From Acidobacteriota bacterium (GTDB lineage: Bacteria > Acidobacteriota > Vicinamibacteria > Vicinamibacterales > UBA8438), in the NCBI GenBank assembly GCA_005778315.1, contig SXOW01000407.1:1-7923 (forward strand): a DNA stretch of 7,923 nt. Direction: 5' to 3'. Both the position numbers and the translations under genes were made by a program. Below the pieces are notes generated by a model. It saw only the letters and a program-made list of their open reading frames with translations. It was not told the DNA's origin and made no database searches. Of this stretch, positions 1-5,878 are shown piece after piece (the stretch's first letter is position 1; every line of letters starts with the position of its first letter).

Positions 1-298
1 AGAGCGAACGAGAGAAATCGGCCTGCGCATGGCCGTGGGCGCCAAAGGGAAGGACGTGCTGTGGCAGTTCCTGGTCGAAGCGATGGCACTGAGCCTGGTC
101 GGAGGCATGGTGGGCGTCGGGGTGGGCTTTGGGATCTCTGAGGGCCTCACCCGGTTTCTGCAATGGCCAACCAGCGTGCCCGCCGATGCGGTCGCTGTCT
201 CGGTCGGCTTTGCGGCCGCGATCGGGGTCATCTTCGGGTTTTACCCCGCCTGGAAGGGTGCCCAGCTGGACCCGATCGAATCGCTGCGATTTGAGTAG
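1..298 (+). CDS. FtsX/MacB-type ABC transporter permease, C-terminal fragment (cut by window edge)
   Basis: The reading frame is open from base 2 and ends at TAG 296-298; the start lies outside the window. The visible 99 residues begin with an ERTREIGLRMAVGA-like stretch, the cytoplasmic coupling motif that precedes the last membrane segments in MacB/FtsX permeases. Two hydrophobic segments follow (roughly 'FLVEAMALSLVGGMVGVGVG' and 'AVAVSVGFAAAIGVIFGFYP'), then the typical ending with LDPIESLRFE. By family, such proteins are inner-membrane permeases of ABC exporters that drive efflux or transfer of lipoproteins, antibiotics or peptides across the periplasm through a mechanotransmission mechanism. 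The substrate cannot be read from this fragment. Its ATPase and any membrane-fusion partner presumably lie to the left. It belongs to a different subtype from the large YbbP-like permease at 1774-4314. Confidence 0.9.
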   Translation, partial: ERTREIGLRMAVGAKGKDVLWQFLVEAMALSLVGGMVGVGVGFGISEGLTRFLQWPTSVPADAVAVSVGFAAAIGVIFGFYPAWKGAQLDPIESLRFE

Positions 299-363
299 CG
301 GCCGTCGACATCTGGAGCGTCGTGCCGAAGAGACCACCCTTGAATACGGAAAGGCGCGTGACG

Positions 364-768
364 ATGCGTCCACTTGGACGGTTCCAGGATCAACTGCATG
401 GCCTCTTTCGGATGGTCGCCGGCTACGCCTTCATGCTGCACGGCGCCCAGAAGATATTTGGTGCCTTCGGCGCCGATGGGCCGGTCGACTATGCCTCCCG
501 CATGGGTCTGGCCGGCGTCATCGAACTGGGTGCCGGCACCTTGATCATGGTCGGCTTGTTCACCGGAGTCGCCGCGTTTGTCGCGAGCGGACAAATGGCG
601 GTGGCCTACTTCACGGCGCACGTCGCCAGCGCTGGCGGGTTGCTGACCCCGATCACCAACCGGGGCGAAGCGGCGATGCTGTACTGCTTCATCTTCCTGT
701 TCTTCGCGGCCGCTGGCGGGGGCGCATTCAGCGTGGACCGTCTCGGAGCGACACGCAAGGCCGGCTGA
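364..768 (+). CDS. DoxX family membrane protein
   Basis: This small integral membrane protein (134 residues from ATG 364) has about four hydrophobic segments, near residues 13-31, 46-64, 66-84 and 105-123. It shows DoxX-family hallmarks: the early 'FMLHGAQKIFG' motif after the first helix, a 'GVIELGAGTLIMVGLFT' second helix, and a C-terminal 'GGGAFSVDRLG' stretch resembling the family's usual SLD ending. DoxX/DoxD proteins are inner-membrane proteins. Some are quinone-linked oxidoreductase subunits and others act in redox or stress adaptation, but the substrate of this one is unknown. I chose ATG 364 because GGAAAGG (348-354) sits 9 bases upstream. An in-frame GTG at 322 would add 14 polar residues and has only a close-spaced GGAG. 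It lies 65 bp after the permease on the same strand, so co-transcription is possible but not shown. Confidence 0.85.
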   Translation: MRPLGRFQDQLHGLFRMVAGYAFMLHGAQKIFGAFGADGPVDYASRMGLAGVIELGAGTLIMVGLFTGVAAFVASGQMAVAYFTAHVASAGGLLTPITNRGEAAMLYCFIFLFFAAAGGGAFSVDRLGATRKAG

Positions 769-810
769 ACAACACACTGGCGAACCTGTAGACCCGGGCT
801 GTCCACGCCG

Positions 811-1314
811 TCATCCGCCCGCGCGCAGCCGCTCCAGCAGCGTCTGTATCGAAAGCCCGGTCACCGGGTCGACCATATCCGCAGCAACCTCGGCCAAGGG
901 CTCCAGCACGAATGCGCGCGACCGGAAACGGGGGTGCGGCAGCCTCAGCGTCTCTGACTCGACGCGTGCGTCGCCGACCAGCAGCAGGTCGAGGTCCAGC
1001 GTGCGCGGCGCGCCGGGATAGGTGCGAACGCGGCCGCGCCGCCGCTCGACATCGAGCAGTGCCACGAGCAGTTGCTCAGGCGAGTCGCGGCTCAGACCGA
1101 CCAGCGCGCCATTGAGGAAGAGGGGTTGTGGCGCGTCATGCTCGGGTGACGTCTCCCTGAAGGCGGACACCGCGATCTCCGAGAGCACGGCCCCAAGCGC
1201 CTCCACCGCGAAAACCAGGTGTGACGCTCGATCGCCCAGATTGCTGCCAAGCCCGACCGCCACCCGCTTCACGGCCCCAGCGCGGGTGGGCGCAGCCATT
1301 CGCGGGCGACTCAC
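811..1314 (-). CDS. folK: 2-amino-4-hydroxy-6-hydroxymethyldihydropteridine diphosphokinase (HPPK)
   Basis: HPPK is the cytoplasmic folate-pathway enzyme that transfers pyrophosphate from ATP to 6-hydroxymethyl-7,8-dihydropterin, giving the substrate of dihydropteroate synthase. The 167 residues match the usual length of about 160. Visible motifs are AVGLGSNLGDR (19-29), FLNGA (66-70), the arginine-rich ERRRGRVR (90-97), the signature APRTLDLDLLL (102-112) whose D107 and D109 correspond to the two Mg-binding aspartates, and LPHPRFRSRAFVLEPL (125-140). The residue four before the signature arginine is Pro rather than the common basic residue, a minor deviation. The start is GTG 1314-1312, overlapping the TGA of the upstream dksA-like gene in a GTGA junction. 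No good ribosome-binding site is in range, so translation is probably coupled. An ATG six codons in (1299) is the alternative start. It converges with the DoxX gene across 42 bp. Confidence 0.95.
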   Translation of the reverse strand: MSRPRMAAPTRAGAVKRVAVGLGSNLGDRASHLVFAVEALGAVLSEIAVSAFRETSPEHDAPQPLFLNGALVGLSRDSPEQLLVALLDVERRRGRVRTYPGAPRTLDLDLLLVGDARVESETLRLPHPRFRSRAFVLEPLAEVAADMVDPVTGLSIQTLLERLRAGG

Positions 1315-1658
1315 TTCTGGCTCTGTTTTTCCTTACAGGTAATGCAGGAGCGGGTCCACGGAATAGCGTTGAGCCGAGCGGCAGCCACGGGCTCACCGCA
1401 ATCGCGGCACACACCGTAGGTTCCCAATTCCATGCGCAACAACGCTTCTTCGATGGCCTGAAGGATCTTCGCGTCGGTCTGCTTCAGCTTCAGCTGAATA
1501 TGGACTTCGTTGTTGCCGGTGGACTGGTCCGCCAGGTCACCCTGGCGACTGCTCGTCCCTTCGGCCACTTGCATTGGCTTGACGCCGGCGCTGGCCGAGA
1601 GAATCTCGGACCGTTTTCTCTCAAGGGCATCTTTGTATCGTGCCACGTCCATCGACAT
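1311..1658 (-). CDS. DksA/TraR family zinc-finger transcription factor, short form
   Basis: The 115-residue protein has an N-terminal coiled-coil-like region and a C-terminal four-cysteine zinc finger: C84-x2-C87 (VCRDCGEP) and C105-x2-C108 (SCITCK), the spacing of the DksA family. Between them is the 'AIEEALLRMELGTYG' helix that leads into the finger in DksA proteins. The motif DLADQS (D41, D44) aligns in position and spacing with the DxxD coiled-coil tip that E. coli DksA (D71/D74) inserts into the RNA polymerase secondary channel. This supports a polymerase-binding, possibly ppGpp-responsive role, although the protein is shorter than E. coli DksA (151) at its N-terminus. Two ATGs are possible: 1658, and 1652, which is better spaced (6 bases) from the GGGGGA at 1659-1664. 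Its stop overlaps the folK start. Function is by family; the regulon is unknown. Confidence 0.9.
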   Translation of the reverse strand: MSMDVARYKDALERKRSEILSASAGVKPMQVAEGTSSRQGDLADQSTGNNEVHIQLKLKQTDAKILQAIEEALLRMELGTYGVCRDCGEPVAAARLNAIPWTRSCITCKEKQSQK

Positions 1659-1773
1659 TCCCCCACGGTCCAGGCCGACCGGCGGTCAGGCGCTGGCTCT
1701 CTCGATCCCCGAGCGGTCTGGCCGCGCGCGCTAGGAACAAACTTAGAATCTTAGCAGAAGGAGGCCTCGGTTT
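1659..1773 (-). promoter_or_regulatory. Possible promoter region for dksA-like/folK pair
   Basis: This 115-bp gap follows the permease stop and precedes the dksA-like gene. It holds the only AT-rich island in the neighbourhood (about 1737-1755). On the minus strand that island contains TAAGAT (1753-1748), a 4/6 match to a -10 box, and a direct repeat CTAAG-ATT-CTAAG (1754-1742). I see no convincing -35 box, and no hairpin with a T-run that would end the permease transcript. A GGGGGA ribosome-binding site (1664-1659) lies at the gene end of the gap. The two genes could equally be read through from the upstream tesA-ybbAP block. Confidence 0.25.
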
Positions 1774-4314
1774 TCACTCGGCCCGAAGCGTACCCAACGG
1801 CTTCTTCCGCAGCACGTCAAGACTCGACACGACACCCACTGCCCCCACGACAAGCGCGGTCGCGACCAGTCCGACGACATTGATCCACGGGGCGGGGTTC
1901 CAGTTGATTTCGAGGAGGAATCGGGTCAGGGCCCAGGTCAGGCCCAGCGCGCCCAACGACCCGACCACACCCGCCACGAGACCCAACGTGCCGTACTCGA
2001 CAACGAGCATGACCACCACGGTGCGGCTCGTCGCGCCCAGCGTTCTGAAGATCGCCGTCTCATACAGGCGTTGATACTTGGTCATGGCAACCGAACCGAC
2101 CAGGATCAGCACGCCGCTGAGGAGGGCAATGCCGCCGACGATCGAGATCGCCAGCGTCGCGCCGTCCAGAATCCGACGAATCGTGGCAATCACCTCGAGT
2201 CCGTCAATCACCGAGACGTTGGGGAATCCGGCCACAAGATCACGTTGCAACGTCGCCCTGGCGTCGGTCCCGGTCGGGCCCTGTATGAAGGCGATAAAGC
2301 TATGGGGCGCCTCGTCAAGCACGCCCGGCCGAAACAGAAACATGAAGCCGCCGCTTCGGGTATCGTCCCAGTCGACCGTCCGCACGCTCGACACCGTCGC
2401 CGCAAGCTCCCTCCCGAGCACATCGAAGCGGACCGTGTCACCGAGCTCCAACCCCAGCCTGGACACCACGCTCTCTTCGACCGATACCTCCGGCTGGTCG
2501 GACGGCTCGTCGTTCCAGAACACCCCGTCGACCACCCGCTCGTTCTCTTCGAGCCGGTCCCGGTAGGTGACCGTGTACTCCCGCCCCATTCCCCGCCGTC
2601 TGATCTCACCCACGGTGTCCAGGGTGGTCGTGGCCCCGGACACCCCCGTGACCCTGGCTCGCAGAACGGGCAGCAGATTCGGGGAACGGCCGGTACGGTC
2701 GGCCACCAGGGCACCCACCCCCTCCGCCTGGTCCCGCTGAATATCGATCAGAAACATGTCCGGCGGGTTGTCTCCGATTTCGAGCGAGAATGCTGTCACC
2801 AGGTTGGCCTGGACCGCGTGGATCCCGATGATGAAGAAACTTCCCAACCCGACCGCCAACAGAATCACCCGGGTTTGGTTGCCGGGCCGGGCCAGATTCA
2901 GGACGGCGTGCCGAAACGCAAACCCGCGCCCCGCGCCCAGCGGCTGGATGACCCGAACCAAGCCCTGCCCCACCAGGTGCAAGGTCCCCGCGATCACGGC
3001 GAACCCGCCACACGCCCAGAGACCAACCGCCCAGGAATCGGCCTGCCAGCTCGCGACCGCCAGCAATCCGACCGCCAGCAGCACTCCCACCGCGATCTGG
3101 GTCCAGTCCCGGCTCCCGGCCGGAATCAATCCCCACCGCAACAGCGCGAGTGGCTTGATGGTCCGCATGTCGAGGAGCGGTCCCAACGCGAACAGCAGCG
3201 ACACGACGATCCCGACCACCAGGCCCTGGACCACCGCCGACACCGTCAGCCCGTACGTCAGATCGGCGAGCCCCGCTGCCGTGGCGGCCTGGGTCGCGAC
3301 CGACTCGGGGATCGCCGCCATCACCCCGCCAGCCAGCGCCACCCCAAGCAGGGAGCCGCCAACGCCGAGGACCGCCACCTGGGTCACATAAATGGCCAGC
3401 ACCTGGCCCCCGGTAGCGCCCAGGCACTTGAGAATCGCGACACTACGGACCCGCTGTTGCACAAACACACGGGTCACGCTCCACACGCCGATGCCGCCCA
3501 GAATCAGCACGATGAAGCCAATCAGGCTGAGATAGTTCTCCGCCCGCTTCAGATTGGTCGCGATCCGATCCTCCGTTCGCTGATACGACCGGATACTGAC
3601 GAACTCATCGCGCAGGGGGTCCTGGAGGGCCTCCACCAGCGGATCGATCCGCTCTTCCGGCAGGCGCAACAGCCACTGACGTTCGGCGCGCGTGCCAAAC
3701 CCGAGCAATCCCGTGGCCAGCAGGTCCGCATGGTCGATCAACACGCGCGGGCCAAAGCTGAACGCGCCCAGCTGGCCACCCGGCTCACGCAAGATGACGC
3801 CGCGGATCTCAAACGTGCCTTCGCCGATGATGATGTCGTCGCCCACCTGCACGTCCAGCTGCACCAGCAATTCTGGGCGCACCAGCGCTCCCCCACCGGC
3901 AAGGAGCGCATGTTGGTAGGCGACGCCGTCCTGGAGGACGAAGGTGCCGTAGTAGGGGAATCCCGCCTCGACCCCCCGCAGCTCAACCACTTTCGCTACA
4001 GATTTCGAGGGGTCCGCGGGTCGGGCCATGGTGGCGGTTTCGATCGAGGCCATGCGGGCAACGTCTGGCTCATCGGCCACCGCCGCATCGATGAGCGCCA
4101 GTGCTTCCTCGGTCCACGGCTGCCCCGACTCGATCATGACGTCTGCGGCGGTCAGCGCCCGCGTTTCCGACGTCATCGCGACTCCGACGCTCTGAATCAC
4201 GGAGCGTAGGGCCACGATGGCGCCGACGCCGACCGCCACGCAGACAAAAAAGAACGCCAGTCGTCGCCAGGACGCGCGCAGCTCGCGTCCAACCATGCGC
4301 AGGACGAACGTCAC
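1774..4314 (-). CDS. ybbP: YbbP-like ABC transporter permease (FtsX superfamily, ~10 TM)
   Basis: An 846-residue inner-membrane permease of the YbbAP type (E. coli YbbP is about 800 residues). It reads as two FtsX-like halves. The first has a TM segment near 19-40, a periplasmic domain (about 45-255) and TM segments near 262-284, 306-335 and 355-380. A central pair follows near 405-425 and 430-450. The second half has a TM near 480-505, another periplasmic domain (about 510-710), and final TMs near 715-742, 765-795 and 808-832. Each half carries the coupling motif that contacts the ATPase: SVAILKCLGATGG (291-303) and ETAIFRTLGATSR (752-764). The end 'KKPLGTLRAE' is typical of the family. The start GTG 4314 overlaps the ATPase stop (GTGA); ATG 4296 is the alternative. 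With the ATPase and TesA-like esterase upstream, a role in moving or clearing a lipid-like or hydrophobic ester from the membrane is likely, but the substrate is not known. Confidence 0.92.
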   Translation of the reverse strand: MTFVLRMVGRELRASWRRLAFFFVCVAVGVGAIVALRSVIQSVGVAMTSETRALTAADVMIESGQPWTEEALALIDAAVADEPDVARMASIETATMARPADPSKSVAKVVELRGVEAGFPYYGTFVLQDGVAYQHALLAGGGALVRPELLVQLDVQVGDDIIIGEGTFEIRGVILREPGGQLGAFSFGPRVLIDHADLLATGLLGFGTRAERQWLLRLPEERIDPLVEALQDPLRDEFVSIRSYQRTEDRIATNLKRAENYLSLIGFIVLILGGIGVWSVTRVFVQQRVRSVAILKCLGATGGQVLAIYVTQVAVLGVGGSLLGVALAGGVMAAIPESVATQAATAAGLADLTYGLTVSAVVQGLVVGIVVSLLFALGPLLDMRTIKPLALLRWGLIPAGSRDWTQIAVGVLLAVGLLAVASWQADSWAVGLWACGGFAVIAGTLHLVGQGLVRVIQPLGAGRGFAFRHAVLNLARPGNQTRVILLAVGLGSFFIIGIHAVQANLVTAFSLEIGDNPPDMFLIDIQRDQAEGVGALVADRTGRSPNLLPVLRARVTGVSGATTTLDTVGEIRRRGMGREYTVTYRDRLEENERVVDGVFWNDEPSDQPEVSVEESVVSRLGLELGDTVRFDVLGRELAATVSSVRTVDWDDTRSGGFMFLFRPGVLDEAPHSFIAFIQGPTGTDARATLQRDLVAGFPNVSVIDGLEVIATIRRILDGATLAISIVGGIALLSGVLILVGSVAMTKYQRLYETAIFRTLGATSRTVVVMLVVEYGTLGLVAGVVGSLGALGLTWALTRFLLEINWNPAPWINVVGLVATALVVGAVGVVSSLDVLRKKPLGTLRAE

Positions 4315-5000
4315 CTTGCGACCTCGGCCGACACCAGTGGCACCCGCTCTGCCCGTCCGTCACGCAGCCGCAGCATGACGTCCGCGGTGGCGGCCAGCTC
4401 CGCGTCGTGTGTCACCAGGACAATGGTCGTGCGGCGCGTGGCGTTGACCGACCGCAGCAACGCCACGATGTGCTGGCCGTTGGCGCTGTCGAGATTCCCG
4501 GTCGGCTCGTCTGCCAACAGTATTGGGGGGTCGTTGGCCAGCGCCCGCGCACTGGCCACGCGCTGCTGCTCTCCTCCGGAGAGTTGGGCCGGGTAGTGAT
4601 GTGCGCGTCCAGCGAGACCGACGTCTCTCAGCAAGGTTGCGACGCGGTCCCGGGCGTTGGCCGCGCCGGCAATCTCGAGGGGCACGAGGACGTTCTCGAA
4701 CGCGGTCAGCGACGGCACGAGGTGAAAAAACTGGAAGATAAACCCAATCTTCCGACCACGCAGTTGCGCCAGCGCGTCTTCGTTCAGCGAGGTGATGGCC
4801 TCGCCGTCAATCAGGATCTCCCCCGTGGTGGGCAGGTCGAGACCGGCAATCAGTCCCAGCAGCGTCGACTTGCCGCTGCCCGACGGTCCGACGACCGCCA
4901 GATACTCGCCGGCGGCCACCGACAGGTCGAGCGGCTGGACGATCGTCAACGGCTCGGTCCCGCTGACGACAGTCTTCGAGACGTTCCGTAGTTCGATCAT
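4311..5000 (-). CDS. ybbA: YbbA-like ABC transporter ATP-binding protein
   Basis: The 229-residue cytoplasmic ATPase has all the nucleotide-binding motifs: Walker A GPSGSGKST (38-46), Q-loop Q90 in GFIFQFFHLVPSLTAFENV, signature LSGGEQQRV (140-148), Walker B ILLADEP with catalytic E165 (160-166), the D-loop after GNLD, and H-loop H198 in LVTHDAE. The FFHLVPSLTAFENV region and the overall length fit the MacB/LolD/YbbA clade that powers FtsX-type permeases. The ATG at 5000 lies 37 bp after the tesA-like stop; no strong ribosome-binding site is visible. Its TGA overlaps the permease GTG by four bases, so stoichiometric, coupled translation of ATPase and permease is likely. LolD is the main alternative name. 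The neighbouring TesA-like esterase and the 10-TM-type permease favour YbbA. Confidence 0.93.
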   Translation of the reverse strand: MIELRNVSKTVVSGTEPLTIVQPLDLSVAAGEYLAVVGPSGSGKSTLLGLIAGLDLPTTGEILIDGEAITSLNEDALAQLRGRKIGFIFQFFHLVPSLTAFENVLVPLEIAGAANARDRVATLLRDVGLAGRAHHYPAQLSGGEQQRVASARALANDPPILLADEPTGNLDSANGQHIVALLRSVNATRRTTIVLVTHDAELAATADVMLRLRDGRAERVPLVSAEVAR

Positions 5001-5037
5001 GCTGAGAAGTCGGGGGACCGGCTGAGGCGGCCTAACC

Positions 5038-5751
5038 TTAGGGGGCCTCTTCTGTCAGTGCGGGCAGCAGCGGTTCGAGAGCCGCGCGGACGCCAGCAGC
5101 CACGATACGCGCCCCTTCGGGATTCGGGTGAATACCATCCGCCTGGTTCAACGCGGGGTCAGCCGCGACGCCCGCCAGAAGGAACGGCATGAACGCGAGA
5201 TCAAAGTCGCTCGCCACGTCGGCGAAGACCTGACGGAACTGGGCGGCGTAGGTCGAACCAAAGTTCGGCGGAGCCTCCATCCCGGCCAGCAGCACGGCGA
5301 TGCCCCCCTCTCTGGCCATTGAGACGATGTCCACCAGATTTCGTTTCATCTGGTCGGCCGGGAGACCGCGCAGGCCGTCATTGCCGCCCAGGGCCACGAT
5401 CATGATCCGGACGTCTCCGTCCATCGCCCACACTGCGCGGCGCAGCGCAGCCGCCGACGTATCGCCAGACACGCCCGCGTTCACCACCCGGGCCGTGAAG
5501 CCCTCTGCGCGCAATTGGCGCTCCAGCAAGGCTGGATAGGCCTGGTCAGGGTCCAGCCCGAGTCCAGCGGTCAAGCTGTCGCCCAGCGCGACAATCGCGG
5601 GACCATCCGCTGAGGAAAGGACCTCGTGTGGCGCCTGGCGTGACTCGGAGACTGTCCGGTCCAGAGGGATCCGGCCGGGATCTGGGCTACATCCGGCCAG
5701 CAGCACGCAGATCGCCATGGCCCCCGGGAATCGCCATCGTCTCGCCAGCAT
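5038..5751 (-). CDS. tesA: TesA-like GDSL arylesterase / lysophospholipase, predicted lipoprotein
   Basis: SGNH/GDSL hydrolase closest in motif to TesA (thioesterase I / protease I / lysophospholipase L1), which hydrolyses acyl esters and thioesters in the periplasm. Numbering from ATG 5751 (237 residues): block I ALGDSLTAGLG with nucleophile S59, block II VVNAGVSGDTS with oxyanion G93, block III ALGGNDGLRG with N124, and block V DGIHPN with D205 and H208. All catalytic residues are present. The N-terminus MLARRWRFPGAMAICVLLAGC is a lipoprotein signal: basic n-region, short hydrophobic core and lipobox LAGC with C21, so it should be lipid-anchored. E. coli TesA instead has a cleaved signal peptide. 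A TTG at 5766 would add five residues and is less likely. It lies 37 bp upstream of ybbA on the same strand, matching the known tesA-ybbA-ybbP neighbourhood and suggesting one transcript. Confidence 0.92.
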   Translation of the reverse strand: MLARRWRFPGAMAICVLLAGCSPDPGRIPLDRTVSESRQAPHEVLSSADGPAIVALGDSLTAGLGLDPDQAYPALLERQLRAEGFTARVVNAGVSGDTSAAALRRAVWAMDGDVRIMIVALGGNDGLRGLPADQMKRNLVDIVSMAREGGIAVLLAGMEAPPNFGSTYAAQFRQVFADVASDFDLAFMPFLLAGVAADPALNQADGIHPNPEGARIVAAGVRAALEPLLPALTEEAP

Positions 5752-5878
5752 CTCCCTATTATGCAACGCCGCATGCGCTACGGGATGACAGCGACCACCT
5801 GCCGACCAACCGGTTCACAACCAGCCCAGAGACCGGCATCGACGCGCATGCTCGGCGCAACGGCCTGACTTCCCAAAC
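5752..5878 (-). promoter_or_regulatory. Upstream region of tesA-ybbAP with -10-like box
   Basis: This gap between the GH99-like gene stop and the tesA ATG should hold the promoter of the tesA-ybbA-ybbP block. On the minus strand CATAAT (5763-5758) is a 5/6 match to a -10 box, only about 6 bases before ATG 5751. If used, the mRNA would be nearly leaderless. AGGGAG also lies directly against the ATG, too close for a normal ribosome-binding site. No good -35 is found at 16-19 bp. Two 8-bp palindromes, CGCATGCG (5770-5777) and AACCGGTT (5808-5815), could be protein-binding sites but may be chance. Confidence 0.25.

Noticed and set aside
279..291. Inverted repeat AATCG-CTG-CGATT at the end of the left-edge permease
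   Set aside because: It lies inside the coding sequence before the stop, has only a 5-bp stem and no T-run, so it is not a credible terminator.
129..791. A 220-codon + strand open frame across the permease end and the DoxX gene
   Set aside because: It is an out-of-frame shadow of two genes with clear membrane and family signatures; its product is an Arg-rich low-complexity string.
788..806. Hairpin GTAGAC-CCGGGCT-GTCCAC between convergent DoxX and folK genes as a bidirectional terminator
   Set aside because: The stem is only 6 bp with a mismatch and no T-run on either side; too weak to call.
1221..1754. A 177-codon + strand open frame across the dksA-like gene
   Set aside because: It covers the zinc-finger gene, whose four cysteines and tip motif clearly mark the minus strand as coding; no ribosome-binding site or domain is seen for the + frame.
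1758..1764. AAGGAGG on the + strand, a perfect Shine-Dalgarno match
   Set aside because: No ATG, GTG or TTG follows within the usual 4-12 bases on the + strand, and the surrounding genes are on the minus strand.
2071..4209. A 712-codon open frame on the + strand antisense to the YbbP-like permease
   Set aside because: Its codon position 1 coincides with position 3 of the permease codons, which is almost always G or C here, so stop codons (which begin with T) are suppressed. The product is rich in Arg, His, Gln, Asp and Pro with no domain or membrane pattern. It is a GC shadow.
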